DNA of 64,000 nt from Kosakonia sp. H02 (GCA_030704225.1 CP131915.1:1-64000), one strand, 5' to 3'; numbered from the stretch's first letter, positions 16,810 to 25,342 are shown. The notes: generated from the sequence alone by a model not told the origin. Translations and numbers: made by a program.

Positions 16810-16837
16810 TAATGTGGTTGCTATTATTTCCGTCAAG
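16810..16837 (-). promoter_or_regulatory. Possible promoter of the hypX-like gene
   Basis: On the minus strand TTGACG (16832-16837) and CATTAT (16810-16815) are 16 bases apart, about 40 bases before the ATG. No obvious operator is seen; a clear AGGAAGGAAA ribosome site precedes the start. Confidence 0.4.
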
Positions 16838-16956
16838 TGAAAAACAACAAGCAGACAGAGGCCTTCTGTGGGTGGGGGAGTTCTTATACAGACTTGAAAA
16901 ATCTTTACTGCGCGTAAGAAAGCGCCGGGGCCGGGCGGAAAGCGAAGGAAGGAGGA

Positions 16957-16980
16957 GAAAACCCGCACATTCATGCGGGC
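16957..16980 (-). terminator. Terminator of lpxL
   Basis: On the minus strand a CCCGCA / TGCGGG stem with a 6-base loop is followed by TTTT, 12 bases after the lpxL stop codon. Confidence 0.75.
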
Positions 16981-16991
16981 TATTTAAGGAA

Positions 16992-17912
16992 TCAGTAGCG
17001 GGATGGCACCCCTTCGGGGCGGGTTTTGAAGCGGCGGTGCAGCCACATATATTGCTCAGGGGCCATTAAAATGCAGCGCTCAACCACTTTATTCATCCAG
17101 GCGGCGGTGGTTTGTGCATCGTCCAGCGGTGGTGAGCACTCTGGCTCAAGCATGATCAACTCATAACCTTTGGCGTCTGGTTTACGACGAGGAACAAAAG
17201 GGACGATACAGGCTTGCGATGTGCGCGCCAGCATCCAGGTGCCGGAAGTGGAAGCGGCTTCTTCTACCGCGAAGAATGGCGCGAAGACGCTGGCACGCGG
17301 GCCGTAATCATGATCTGGCGCATACCAGACAACGTCGCCCGCTTTCAGGGCGCGGATCATACCTTTGAGGTCTTTACGGTCGATCATGCTTTTATTGGAA
17401 CGCATACGACCCCAGGTTTGCAGCAGATCGATAACCGGGTTGTCATTGGGACGGTAAACGCCAATGCCCGGCTCATTTAAGCCAAACATGCGTGCCCCGA
17501 TTTCCAGGGTTAAGAAATGCACGCCAATCAGCAAAATGCCGCGCCCTTGCACCTGCACGTTGCGCACATGTTCAAAGTTTGAAACGTCCATCCAGCGGCG
17601 CATACGGCGATCGGACCAGAACCAGGCCATGCCGGTTTCCAGCAGGCCCATGCCAACAGACTCGAAGTTTTTAACCACCATTTTCTCGCGTTCTGCTTCG
17701 CTCATTTGCGGGAAGCAGAGCTCAATATTGCGACGCGCAATGATGACTCGGCGTTTCATCACGCGTTGCGCAAAGTAACCAATGCCGCAGCCGAGGCGAT
17801 AAATAACGGGATAGGGGAGTTGAACGACCAACCACAGCATGCCAATTCCGAACCAGGTTGCCCAGTAGCGGGGGTGCAGCAGCGATGCCGAAAATTTGGG
17901 TAAATACGTCAT
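16992..17912 (-). CDS. lpxL: Kdo2-lipid IVA lauroyltransferase LpxL
   Basis: 306 residues from MTYLPKFS, the E. coli length; an in-frame start 20 codons upstream is not supported. LpxL adds the secondary laurate to Kdo2-lipid IVA at the inner membrane using lauroyl-ACP. The N-terminal membrane anchor (WFGIGMLWLVVQLPYPVIY), the catalytic H-x4-E motif (HFLTLE) and the conserved YRPNDNP and WYAPDHDYGPR blocks are all present. It is divergent from trhO. Confidence 0.97.
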   Translation of the reverse strand: MTYLPKFSASLLHPRYWATWFGIGMLWLVVQLPYPVIYRLGCGIGYFAQRVMKRRVIIARRNIELCFPQMSEAEREKMVVKNFESVGMGLLETGMAWFWSDRRMRRWMDVSNFEHVRNVQVQGRGILLIGVHFLTLEIGARMFGLNEPGIGVYRPNDNPVIDLLQTWGRMRSNKSMIDRKDLKGMIRALKAGDVVWYAPDHDYGPRASVFAPFFAVEEAASTSGTWMLARTSQACIVPFVPRRKPDAKGYELIMLEPECSPPLDDAQTTAAWMNKVVERCILMAPEQYMWLHRRFKTRPEGVPSRY

Positions 17913-18121
17913 GACTGTCCTGTAAAAAACTACAATTCCCTGTATTCTCGCACTATTTCCGAAATTAACCAAAATCAGGGCGTCTCTTTTTCCAGGAATT
18001 GTCGTACGGGGTGATCTGAATGAGTGAAAATGTAGCGCAAAATGTGGGGATGTAAATTATCAGTATTTGCTTTATGATGCCGCCGTTTTTTCATTCTCCA
18101 CTCTTGCAGGACACGTACACC

Positions 18122-19171
18122 ATGCCAGTGTTACATAACCGCATCTCCAATGATGAACTGAAAGCCCGCATGCTCGCCGAAACTGAGCCGCGCGTTACCG
18201 TCTCCTTTTATAAGTACTTTTCGGTCGTCGACCCGAAAGCGACGCGCGATGCGCTGTATCAGACATTAGCGCAACTGAGCGTTTTTGGGCGCGTCTATCT
18301 CGCCCATGAAGGCATTAACGCGCAGGTCAGCGTGCCGCAAAGCAAGTTTGATGCTTTCCGTCAGGCGCTTTATACCTTCGATCCGGCGCTCGACGGTTTG
18401 CGTCTGAATATCGCCATTGATGATGACGGCAAATCCTTCTGGGTGCTGCGCATGAAGGTGCGCGATCGGATCGTGGCGGACGGTATAGACGATGAAAGCT
18501 TCGATGCCAGCAATGTCGGGGACTATCTGAAAGCCGCAGAAGTGAACGCGATGCTCGACGATCCTGAAGCGATTTTCATTGATATGCGTAACCACTATGA
18601 ATATGAAGTGGGCCATTTCGACCGCGCGCTGGAAATCCCTGCCGATACCTTTCGCGAACAGTTGCCGAAAGCGGTTGAGATGATGCAGGAGCATAAAGAT
18701 AAGAAGATTGTCATGTACTGCACCGGCGGGATCCGCTGCGAAAAAGCGAGTGCGTGGATGAAGCATAACGGCTTCAGCAAAGTGTGGCATATCGAAGGCG
18801 GCATTATTGAATATGCGCGCCGCGCCCGTGAACAAGGGTTGCCGGTCCGCTTTATCGGCAAAAATTTCGTTTTCGACGAGCGTATGGGCGAGCGCATTTC
18901 CGATGACGTTATCGCGCATTGCCACCAGTGCGGCGCACCGTGCGATATGCATACTAATTGCCGTAACGACGGTTGCCATCTGCTGTTTATTCAGTGCCCG
19001 AGTTGTGCTGAGAAATTCAACGGCTGTTGCAGCGAGCAGTGCCTGGAAGAGAGCATGTTGCCGGAAGAAGAGCAGCGCAAACGCCGTGCCGGTCGGGAAA
19101 ACGGCAATAAAATCTTCAACAAATCACGCGGTCGCCTGAACACCAAACTGGGCATCCCGGACCCGGAATAA
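18122..19171 (+). CDS. trhO: tRNA uridine-34 hydroxylase TrhO
   Basis: 349 residues from MPVLHNRIS; an ATG 16 codons upstream lies in the leader. TrhO (formerly YceA) carries out O2-dependent hydroxylation of U34 toward ho5U in tRNA. It has an N-terminal acylphosphatase-like region (SFYKYF, HEGINAQ), a rhodanese domain with active-site CTGGIRCEKA near residue 200, and a C-terminal Cys cluster (CHQCGAPCD, CRNDGCHLLFIQCPSC). It ends in the family's GRLNTKLGIPDP. Divergent from lpxL. Confidence 0.96.
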   Translation: MPVLHNRISNDELKARMLAETEPRVTVSFYKYFSVVDPKATRDALYQTLAQLSVFGRVYLAHEGINAQVSVPQSKFDAFRQALYTFDPALDGLRLNIAIDDDGKSFWVLRMKVRDRIVADGIDDESFDASNVGDYLKAAEVNAMLDDPEAIFIDMRNHYEYEVGHFDRALEIPADTFREQLPKAVEMMQEHKDKKIVMYCTGGIRCEKASAWMKHNGFSKVWHIEGGIIEYARRAREQGLPVRFIGKNFVFDERMGERISDDVIAHCHQCGAPCDMHTNCRNDGCHLLFIQCPSCAEKFNGCCSEQCLEESMLPEEEQRKRRAGRENGNKIFNKSRGRLNTKLGIPDPE

Positions 19172-19178
19172 GACAACA

Positions 19179-19207
19179 GGAGAGGGGAAACCCTCTCCAC
19201 TGTTTTT
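19179..19207 (+). terminator. Terminator of trhO
   Basis: GGAGAGGG / CCCTCTCC, an 8-bp stem closed by a GAAA tetraloop, then ACTGTTTTTAC; it reaches the stop codon of the convergent yceI. Confidence 0.8.
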
Positions 19208-19781
19208 ACTTCTGACGCACACCTTCTAGCGAAATAATCAGCTCAACATCCTGCGATGCCGGGCCAAGATCGGTGGTGATATTAAAGTCTTTCAGCTTAA
19301 TTTTGCCGGACGCTTCAAAGCCCGCGCGTACGCCGCCCCACGGATCGTCACCCTGGCCAATCAGCTTCGCTTCAAGTTCTACCGGTTTGGTCACGCCGTT
19401 GAGCGTCAGGTTGCCGGTAATATCCAGCTCATCGCCCTCTTTTTTCACTGACGTTGACGTAAATGTCGCCTGCGGAAATTTCGCCACGTTCAGAAACTCC
19501 GCACTGCGCAGGTGTTTATCGCGCTCGGCGTGGTTGGTATCCACGCTGTTGGTATTAATGGTGACATTGACCTTATCGGCGGCGGGATTCGCTTCGTCGA
19601 AGGTAAACGTACCGTCGAAATCTTTAAACGTTCCGTACAACCAGCTATAGCCCAGATGCTGGATGCGGAAATTAACGAAGGCGTGTTGCCCTTCTTTGTC
19701 GATTTTGTAGTCCGCAGCGATAGCCGAACCGGTAGTAAACAGCAGCGAGGCGAGAGCGAGTCCCGGCAGGATCTTCTTCAT
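19206..19781 (-). CDS. yceI: Periplasmic YceI-family lipocalin-like protein
   Basis: 191 residues with a signal peptide cleaved near AIAA before DYKIDKEGQHAF. The YceI fold is a lipocalin-like barrel that binds isoprenoid-type lipids in related proteins; in E. coli it is induced at high pH and high osmolarity. Conserved FVNFRIQHLGYSWLYGTF, DTNHAERDKHLRS and GVTKPVELEAKL are visible. The ATG is one base after the yceJ stop codon, and its Shine-Dalgarno lies within yceJ. Confidence 0.95.
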   Translation of the reverse strand: MKKILPGLALASLLFTTGSAIAADYKIDKEGQHAFVNFRIQHLGYSWLYGTFKDFDGTFTFDEANPAADKVNVTINTNSVDTNHAERDKHLRSAEFLNVAKFPQATFTSTSVKKEGDELDITGNLTLNGVTKPVELEAKLIGQGDDPWGGVRAGFEASGKIKLKDFNITTDLGPASQDVELIISLEGVRQK

Positions 19782-19782
19782 A

Positions 19783-20349
19783 TTATGCTCCAGAGTCAGG
19801 TGACGATTTTCCCAGCATGCGCTTGAGAGTGGCGTCTTTATCAATGAAATGGTGTTTAAAGGCGGCAAGGCCGTGCAAAACGGAAAGCACAACCACACTC
19901 CATGCCAGCCACAGATGAACAGTGCCTGCCAGATCCGCCTGCGAACCGGCATCCGCCAGCGTTGCAGGAATATCAAACAGCCCGAACACGCTAATCGGTT
20001 TGCCGTCGGCGGTCGAAATCAGATAACCGCTGAATACAATGGCAAACAACAAGAGATAAAGGGCGATATGGGCGACAACCGCGCCGATATGCGTCAATCG
20101 GGAATAGCTGCTGAGCGGCGGTGGCGGCGGGGAGATAAAACGCCAGATAACGCGGATGACCAGCGCGAACATGAGCAGAACGCCAATACTTTTATGCAAC
20201 TCGGGAGCCTGATGATACCAGCCATCGTAATAGCTAAGCGTCACCATCCACAGCCCCAGGGCGAATATGCCATACACCACAATTGCAATGAGCCAATGGA
20301 GCGTCATGGAAATAACCCCATAGCGCACGGGAGAGTTATGTAATTGCAT
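19783..20349 (-). CDS. yceJ: Cytochrome b561 family protein YceJ
   Basis: 188 residues with four membrane spans. The haem ligands expected of a bacterial diheme cytochrome b561 are seen as conserved His in spans 1, 2 and 4 (SMTLHWLIA, APELHKSIG, VLHGLAAFKHHF). It is a probable membrane electron carrier, co-transcribed with yceI. Its partner and electron donor are not known. Upstream lies a long A/T-rich gap. Confidence 0.93.
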   Translation of the reverse strand: MQLHNSPVRYGVISMTLHWLIAIVVYGIFALGLWMVTLSYYDGWYHQAPELHKSIGVLLMFALVIRVIWRFISPPPPPLSSYSRLTHIGAVVAHIALYLLLFAIVFSGYLISTADGKPISVFGLFDIPATLADAGSQADLAGTVHLWLAWSVVVLSVLHGLAAFKHHFIDKDATLKRMLGKSSPDSGA

Positions 20350-20667
20350 AATTGTTAATCATGGTTAATCAAAAGTTAATTTAAAATGGCGGGGGCGCGA
20401 TAATAATGCAACTCAAAAAATGCGAATTAAATTGTTATTTTTTCTATATCATATTTTTTGAATGATTTTGTCTGTTTGCATTCAGGTTATTAGACGGGTA
20501 ACGGCTATTATGCAGAATAAATAGGGTTTGTAGGGAGTTGGCACATTTTTGATATGTTCAAAATTATTGCACTAAAATTATATTTTATTAAATCAATGTC
20601 AACTTTTGTCAGCTTTTTTATTATTCCAAAAAGAGATAAATAAGTTCGAGTGTGGCGACCATAAAGA
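20350..20667. other. A/T-rich intergenic region between yceJ and solA
   Basis: About 320 bases, markedly A/T-rich (especially 20400-20640). No open frame with a credible start and coding character is seen on either strand. It must contain the yceJI promoter. It might bind H-NS, judging by composition alone. Confidence 0.6.
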
Positions 20668-20693
20668 TAAAAGCGGCCTGCATGGAGGCCGCT
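20668..20693 (-). terminator. Terminator of solA
   Basis: On the minus strand AGCGGCC / GGCCGCT with an 8-base loop is followed by TTTTATCTTTAT, 7 bases after the solA stop codon. Confidence 0.85.
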
Positions 20694-20699
20694 TGTGGA

Positions 20700-21818
20700 T
20701 TATTTGCCAAAACGGGCAAGCGAAAAGGGCTGCAAATCAAAAGGCGTATTTTTACCCTGCGCAAATGCGCTGGCGATTTCACCCAGTACCGGTGCGAATT
20801 TAAAACCGTGGCCGCTTAGACCGGTGATCACCAGCGTGTTCGGCTGATCGGGCAGGGTATCGATAATAAAATCTTCATCTGGCGAATTATCGTAGGTGCA
20901 GGACGCACCGTACAGGCAGCCGCCGATGCCGGGCAGAAACTGGCGCAGAAAACCAAAGCACTCGGAACCATCGGTCGGCTCTGCGCCAAACGGGGTGCGC
21001 TGTTGGGCATCATCAATCATCTGGCCACCATTATGACGACCGATTTTTAGCTCGTTCTCTTCAGCAGGAAAGCCATAATATTGCTCGCCGTTTGGCATTT
21101 CGCCGGTGAAGGCTGGAAAGTGGTTTTTGGTACTGTAACGCCCATCGGCCTGGAACCAGGCGAAAACTTTACGCACAGGCTGAACAGGCAGGGCAGGAAG
21201 CAGCTTTTGCACCCAGGTGCCTGCGCTGACCAGCAACTTTTTACCGTGGAATGTGCCTTCTGGCGTTTCAATCCTGACGCCGTCCTCATGGTGATGCAGG
21301 GCGGTGACCGGGCAGTTAAACAGTTGCGCACAGCCAGCCTGTTCTGCGAGACGGATCCAGGTTTTAATCGCCAACTCGCTACGCAACACGCCGGAGTCGG
21401 TTTCAAACAGGCCGATATAATTCTCCGGAACGCGGATTTCTGGCCAGCGCGCCATCAGCGAGGGTGCATCGAGTTTTTCCAGCGTCAGCTTCCACTGCTC
21501 TGCACTTTGCGCAACATTGGCAAGAAAAGTGGAATCTGCCGGGCCAATATTAATGACGCCGGTCCGCTCAAATACCGCTTCGCCACTCTCTGTGGTCAGT
21601 TCATCCCAAAGCGTCTGCGCGCGTAATACCAGCGGGACATATTTTTCACCTTCACCATAAGCATGGCGGATTAAACGCGTATCGCCGTGATGGCTGCCTT
21701 CCTGGTGCGGCGGTAAATGCGCATCGGTCATCAGCACATTTAGCCCGCTTAGGGTGGCGTAATATCCCGCCGCCGCGCCGACAGAGCCGCTGCCGATAAT
21801 AATCAAATCGTACTTCAT
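20700..21818 (-). CDS. solA: N-methyl-L-tryptophan oxidase
   Basis: 372 residues from MKYDLIIIGSGSVG, the E. coli length. A flavoenzyme of the monomeric sarcosine oxidase family that oxidatively demethylates N-methyltryptophan, giving formaldehyde and H2O2. The FAD-binding GxGxxG is at residues 9-14; HHGDTRLIRHAYGEG and the ASCTYDNSPDEDF segment near residue 308, whose Cys carries the covalent flavin in the family, are intact. A start 37 codons upstream would lack family support. Confidence 0.95.
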   Translation of the reverse strand: MKYDLIIIGSGSVGAAAGYYATLSGLNVLMTDAHLPPHQEGSHHGDTRLIRHAYGEGEKYVPLVLRAQTLWDELTTESGEAVFERTGVINIGPADSTFLANVAQSAEQWKLTLEKLDAPSLMARWPEIRVPENYIGLFETDSGVLRSELAIKTWIRLAEQAGCAQLFNCPVTALHHHEDGVRIETPEGTFHGKKLLVSAGTWVQKLLPALPVQPVRKVFAWFQADGRYSTKNHFPAFTGEMPNGEQYYGFPAEENELKIGRHNGGQMIDDAQQRTPFGAEPTDGSECFGFLRQFLPGIGGCLYGASCTYDNSPDEDFIIDTLPDQPNTLVITGLSGHGFKFAPVLGEIASAFAQGKNTPFDLQPFSLARFGK

Positions 21819-21881
21819 GGTTTTCTCCAGCAAATGCGTCTTCAGGAGGGTAAATAAGCCGGGGGCGTTATACAAGGACGG

Positions 21882-21909
21882 AAATAAGAAAGGCACCGCA
21901 AGGGTGCCT
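21882..21909 (-). terminator. Terminator of bssS
   Basis: Minus-strand stem AGGCACC / GGTGCCT with a 5-base loop, followed by TTCTTATTT. It lies 26 bases past the bssS stop and before solA. Confidence 0.8.
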
Positions 21910-21934
21910 GTTGTGAAGTATGGACGCATTATGA

Positions 21935-22189
21935 CTAATGCCTGCGATACTCATCTTCCTGGTAATCGCCTGATTCAATCTTGGCAATGCCCGCTTCGAG
22001 AATAGAAATAAACTGGCGGGCAACATCGGTCGTTAACCACAACGTCTGGCCGACTTCGGTCTCTTCCTGAGCGGCTCTGTTTGGGGTCTGGTAATGCAAC
22101 CGGAGCATCAGGGCGTCGTAACTATCCACGGTGCTGATGTCCCATCCAATCAGTGGATGGGTCTGGATGACTTCATTATTCTTTACCAT
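21935..22189 (-). CDS. bssS: Biofilm regulator BssS
   Basis: 84 residues from MVKNNEVIQTHPLIGWD, matching E. coli BssS in length and nearly throughout (DISTVDSYDALMLRLHYQTPN, LWLTTDVARQFISILEAGIAKIESGD). In E. coli it influences biofilm formation and indole/AI-2 signalling by an unknown mechanism. An in-frame ATG lies directly before the chosen one, so the start may be one codon longer; further upstream starts are unlikely. Confidence 0.93.
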   Translation of the reverse strand: MVKNNEVIQTHPLIGWDISTVDSYDALMLRLHYQTPNRAAQEETEVGQTLWLTTDVARQFISILEAGIAKIESGDYQEDEYRRH

Positions 22190-22419
22190 CATAACCCCCA
22201 TATTAGCGTGTTTAATTAGACAACGACTTTCGAGGTTCAATGCGTGTTTTAATTTGAAGCTTTTTTAGTATACCAGGAAACAGTCCCTCTGAGCGAAAAA
22301 ATAAACACTCTGCAACATCTTTTTTGCGCGCGTTGATTTTTCTGAATAACAAGACGTTATGTTAAGCAACTATTTTTACTGAACAATTCTTTTGCAAATG
22401 GTTTGCTTAAAAAAAATAC

Positions 22420-22441
22420 AAAAAAGCCGGGGCGACCCGGC
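22420..22441 (-). terminator. Terminator of dinI
   Basis: Minus-strand GCCGGG / CCCGGC stem with loop TCGC, then TTTTTTGTATTTTTTT. It lies 24 bases beyond the dinI stop codon. Confidence 0.9.
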
Positions 22442-22465
22442 AATAAGAACAATCTTTAAAGTAAA

Positions 22466-22711
22466 TTAATCGGTGATAAACCAGTCATCAGCGCTCTCCC
22501 AGGTCTCTTGCAGGATTTCGCTGATACGGTCTTTATCTTCTTTTGCGCCACCGAGAACGGAAAGATTATTTGCTGCGGCATAACGAACCGAAATTTTATT
22601 TTCGCGATCGGGATAGCAATTATTCAAACGGCGGGATAACTCGCCAGCCAGCGCGTCGATAGCACCCGGCGGTAAGGATGTGGTTTTGGCAATCGTCACT
22701 TCAATACGCAT
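22466..22711 (-). CDS. dinI: DNA-damage-inducible protein DinI
   Basis: 81 residues, full length. DinI binds and stabilises RecA filaments and tunes the SOS response and UmuD cleavage. The C-terminal acidic helix that mimics DNA (EDKDRISEILQETWESADDW) is intact. A LexA operator overlaps its promoter, so SOS control is clear. Monocistronic between bssS and pyrC. Confidence 0.96.
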   Translation of the reverse strand: MRIEVTIAKTTSLPPGAIDALAGELSRRLNNCYPDRENKISVRYAAANNLSVLGGAKEDKDRISEILQETWESADDWFITD

Positions 22712-22732
22712 AACGGCCCCCTGTGTAATGTA

Positions 22733-22748
22733 CTGGATATTTATACAG
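22733..22748 (-). promoter_or_regulatory. LexA operator (SOS box) of dinI
   Basis: Minus strand CTGTATAAATATCCAG matches the CTGT-N8-ACAG consensus at all but one core base (CCAG instead of ACAG). It is 22 bases before the dinI ATG and differs from the E. coli dinI box by a single base as I recall that site. Confidence 0.85.
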
Positions 22749-22787
22749 TTAACTCAGACTATTTACAACAGGGGGGAACAGATTTTT

Positions 22788-23831
22788 TTAACGCTTCACG
22801 CGCCAGCGCACAGTTTCGCCTGCCAGGAATGGCACCAATGTATCTTCCGGCAAAGCAATGGTTTCCGGCACAACGCTCTCTTCACGCACCAGTTCAATAA
22901 AGGTGTCATTCACCGGCAGGCCATAGAAACGCGGCCCGTTCAGGGAGCAGAACGCTTCAAAGTGCTGCAATGCGTTCATCTCTTCAAACACGGTGGCATA
23001 ACTGCCGAGTGCGGTCGGCGCGTTAAAACAGCCTGCGCAGCCGCAGCTTGCTTCTTTGCGATGGCGGGCATGTGGGGCGGAATCGGTGCCGAGAAATGCG
23101 CGATCAAATCCGCTGGCGACCAGTTCACGCAGCGCCTGCTGGTGGATATTGCGCTTCAGAATAGGCAGGCAGTAGAGATGCGGGCGCACACCGCCCACCA
23201 GCATATGGTTGCGGTTAAACATCAGATGCTGCGGGGTAATGGTCGCTGCCAGCAATTCATTACCATCGCGCACGTACTCTGCGGCATCTTTGGTGGTGAT
23301 ATGTTCGAACACCACTTTCAGACCCGGCAACCGCTGGCGCAGCGGCTCCATTACCGTGTCGATAAAGCGCGCTTCGCGATCGAAAATATCGATTTCAGCA
23401 TGCGTCACTTCGCCATGCACCAGCAGCGGCATGCCCAGTTTTTCCATGCGCTCCAGCACCGGCATAATGGCATCAATGCTGGTTACGCCGTGGCTGGAGT
23501 TGGTGGTGGCATTGGCCGGATAAAGTTTTGCTGCGGTGAACACCTTTTCATTAAAACCGCGCTCAATTTCATCGGCGTTCAGGCTGTCGGTCAGGTAGCA
23601 GGTCATCAGCGGCTCAAAGCGCTGCCCGGCAGGCACAGCATCAAGAATGCGCTGGCGATAGGCAATGGCGGCATCGACGGTGGTGACAGGAGGAGCAAGG
23701 TTGGGCATGACAATGGCGCGAGCGTAGGTTTCGCTGGTCCACGGCACCACGGTTTTTAGCATATCACCGTCACGTAAATGGACATGCCAGTCGTCAGGAC
23801 GGCGGATTTTCAAAACCTGGGATTGTGTCAT
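22788..23831 (-). CDS. pyrC: Dihydroorotase PyrC
   Basis: 347 residues from MTQSQVLKIRRPDDWHVHLRDGD. It cyclises carbamoyl-aspartate to dihydroorotate in pyrimidine synthesis. Zinc ligands His16/His18 (HVHLRDGD), the carboxylated Lys (AAKLYPANATTNSSHG), HGEVTH, FEHITT and GTDSAPH are all present in the class II order. Expression is governed by the leader hairpin and PurR site described separately. Confidence 0.97.
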   Translation of the reverse strand: MTQSQVLKIRRPDDWHVHLRDGDMLKTVVPWTSETYARAIVMPNLAPPVTTVDAAIAYRQRILDAVPAGQRFEPLMTCYLTDSLNADEIERGFNEKVFTAAKLYPANATTNSSHGVTSIDAIMPVLERMEKLGMPLLVHGEVTHAEIDIFDREARFIDTVMEPLRQRLPGLKVVFEHITTKDAAEYVRDGNELLAATITPQHLMFNRNHMLVGGVRPHLYCLPILKRNIHQQALRELVASGFDRAFLGTDSAPHARHRKEASCGCAGCFNAPTALGSYATVFEEMNALQHFEAFCSLNGPRFYGLPVNDTFIELVREESVVPETIALPEDTLVPFLAGETVRWRVKR

Positions 23832-23838
23832 TGGAAGG

Positions 23839-23874
23839 CTCCGGCTGGGTGAGAAACAGGTGTTTTTGCCGGAG
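23839..23874 (-). promoter_or_regulatory. pyrC leader hairpin and start-site switch
   Basis: In the transcript CTCCGGC (23868-23874) can pair with GCCGGAG (23839-23845); the GGAG of the latter is the Shine-Dalgarno sequence, seven bases before the ATG. A -10 TATGCT lies just upstream so that initiation falls within TCTCCGG. In E. coli and Salmonella, high CTP favours start at a C and the full hairpin blocks translation; low CTP moves the start to G, shortening the stem. All elements for that switch are conserved here. Confidence 0.85.
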
Positions 23875-23885
23875 ACCAAGCATAA

Positions 23886-23901
23886 GGGGAAACGTTTTCG
23901 T
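23886..23901 (-). promoter_or_regulatory. PurR operator of pyrC
   Basis: GGGGAAACGTTTTCGT (plus strand) matches the PurR consensus ACGCAAACGTTTTCGT at 13 of 16 positions, including the central AAACGTTTTCGT. It overlaps the -35/-10 spacer. PurR is a known repressor of pyrC. Confidence 0.75.
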
Positions 23902-23947
23902 TTGCACCCTTTTCCTGAAAAAAAAGGCGCATCGCGCGCCCTGGGAT

Positions 23948-24508
23948 TCAGTCGGTAAGCGGGATAATAATTTCACCTGGCTTCACCTCAATACCTTTGG
24001 CATATTTTTTCGCCAGCGCTTCGCCTTTACTGCTGTCCTCTTTCAGAACATAGGCAGGGCGTTGATTAAAGTAGTTACGCAACGACTGGTTCAGATACGG
24101 CATCACGGTCTGTAAAACGGCCTGCATTTTTTCCGGCGTGACTGTCGCATTCACCACTTCCATCTCTTGCAGGAAAATTGCGCCTTTTTCTTTATCAAAC
24201 ACCGGCAGTGCTTTTAGCTTCAGTTTGATAATAGCTTTCTGGTTACCGAAGAGGGACGTCATGTCGAGATTCGCGTCGCCCGTTAAGGTCACTTTGTTCG
24301 GCTCTTCACGCCCAATTTCACTGGTCAGATTGTTGAGAACAATATGTGCATCGGCCACACCCGGTACACCAATATCCTTGGCGAAGTCATTACGTTTTTG
24401 CAGCGCCTGGTTAATTTCCTGTTCGCTGATGGTGTATTGCGTCAACTGATTGCAACCCACCAGCACACCGCTCACCAATAATGCAGCGGCAAAAATCATC
24501 TTCTTCAT
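23948..24508 (-). CDS. yceB: Lipoprotein YceB
   Basis: 186 residues from MKKMIFAAALLVSG; lipobox VLVGC with Cys19. A DUF1439-type lipoprotein with TULIP-like sequence features (QYTISEQEINQAL, LKALPVFDKEKGAIFL). Its function is not established; TULIP-fold proteins bind lipids. Located between pyrC and grxB as in E. coli. Confidence 0.93.
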   Translation of the reverse strand: MKKMIFAAALLVSGVLVGCNQLTQYTISEQEINQALQKRNDFAKDIGVPGVADAHIVLNNLTSEIGREEPNKVTLTGDANLDMTSLFGNQKAIIKLKLKALPVFDKEKGAIFLQEMEVVNATVTPEKMQAVLQTVMPYLNQSLRNYFNQRPAYVLKEDSSKGEALAKKYAKGIEVKPGEIIIPLTD

Positions 24509-24597
24509 GAATTCCTCAACGTGGTCCTGATGCCTCGATCGGGGTGTAGCATGCGTCACACACGGCGCAAAGGCTAGCGGAAAATACTTAAACGGAA

Positions 24598-24620
24598 GGC
24601 GGAAGCCTGTCGCTTCCGCC
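24598..24620 (-). terminator. Terminator-like hairpin after grxB
   Basis: GGCGGAAGC / GCTTCCGCC, 9-bp stem, 9 bases after the grxB stop codon; the following TTCCGTTTAAG is only weakly T-rich. Confidence 0.6.
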
Positions 24621-24629
24621 GTTAACAGC

Positions 24630-25277
24630 TTAGATAGCCATTGAGGAGAGCAGGTTAACCTGCGTCTGTTTTGCCATATTGTCGCGGTAATCTGCCACCT
24701 TAGACGGCCAGGTAATGCCGCTAACAATGGTCAGGTTACGCAGCAGCGGGAAGAGGTGGATATCGTCCTCTGACAACTCACCATTCACGGCATTGGGCTG
24801 CACAATGAGCTTATCCAGCGCACGCAGATCGTCGCTGATATTTTTCACAAGGCCTGGTGAATGGGCGAGATGTTCGGCGAAATCACCGATGGTTGCCTCT
24901 TTTTTAGCGACGAAATACGCCCGTGCCTGTGGCGTGGAGAACTCATCAAAGGCAGCTTTGGCAAAGCGCGGGATCAATAGCTTATTCACATAGCCATTCA
25001 CCTTGCGCAGCCACTCTTCCACCTTCGGATTGCGCTTGCCGGTGAGCAGCGGTTTGCCGTCGAGTTTGTCGACATAATGCACAATATCCATGCTTTCAGG
25101 CAGATAACGGCTGTCATCTTTTTGCAGAATAGGCGCCATTTTCTGACCAACCATTTTGGTCGGCGTGTCTTCATCGTCATTGAGCAGCACATTGAGTTCA
25201 ACCGGGATGTTCTTAAGGCCAAAAATCATGCGGGCTTTAACACAGAAAGGGCAGTGATCGTAAATGTAGAGTTTCAC
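24630..25277 (-). CDS. grxB: Glutaredoxin 2
   Basis: 215 residues, starting at GTG 25277 with a strong GGAGGAG ribosome site; this gives the E. coli length. Grx2 is an atypical, GST-like glutaredoxin: thioredoxin-fold N-terminus with active site CPFC (residues 9-12; CPYC in E. coli), then an all-helical C-terminal domain from about residue 85. It reduces mixed disulfides with glutathione in the cytoplasm. Confidence 0.95.
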   Translation of the reverse strand: MKLYIYDHCPFCVKARMIFGLKNIPVELNVLLNDDEDTPTKMVGQKMAPILQKDDSRYLPESMDIVHYVDKLDGKPLLTGKRNPKVEEWLRKVNGYVNKLLIPRFAKAAFDEFSTPQARAYFVAKKEATIGDFAEHLAHSPGLVKNISDDLRALDKLIVQPNAVNGELSEDDIHLFPLLRNLTIVSGITWPSKVADYRDNMAKQTQVNLLSSMAI

Positions 25278-25342
25278 GTTTCTCCTCCATACTGGTTTAT
25301 CCATCAGTTACCAGTATGGAAGAGGGCAAAGTGAGGCGCAAA

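Noticed and set aside
16812..17069. Small plus-strand ORF between the hypX-like gene and lpxL
   Set aside because: It runs through the lpxL terminator and into antisense lpxL sequence; no ribosome site or family.
22680..23759. 359-codon plus-strand ORF opposite pyrC
   Set aside because: Complete overlap with an unmistakable dihydroorotase; His/Gln-rich composition is typical of an antisense frame.
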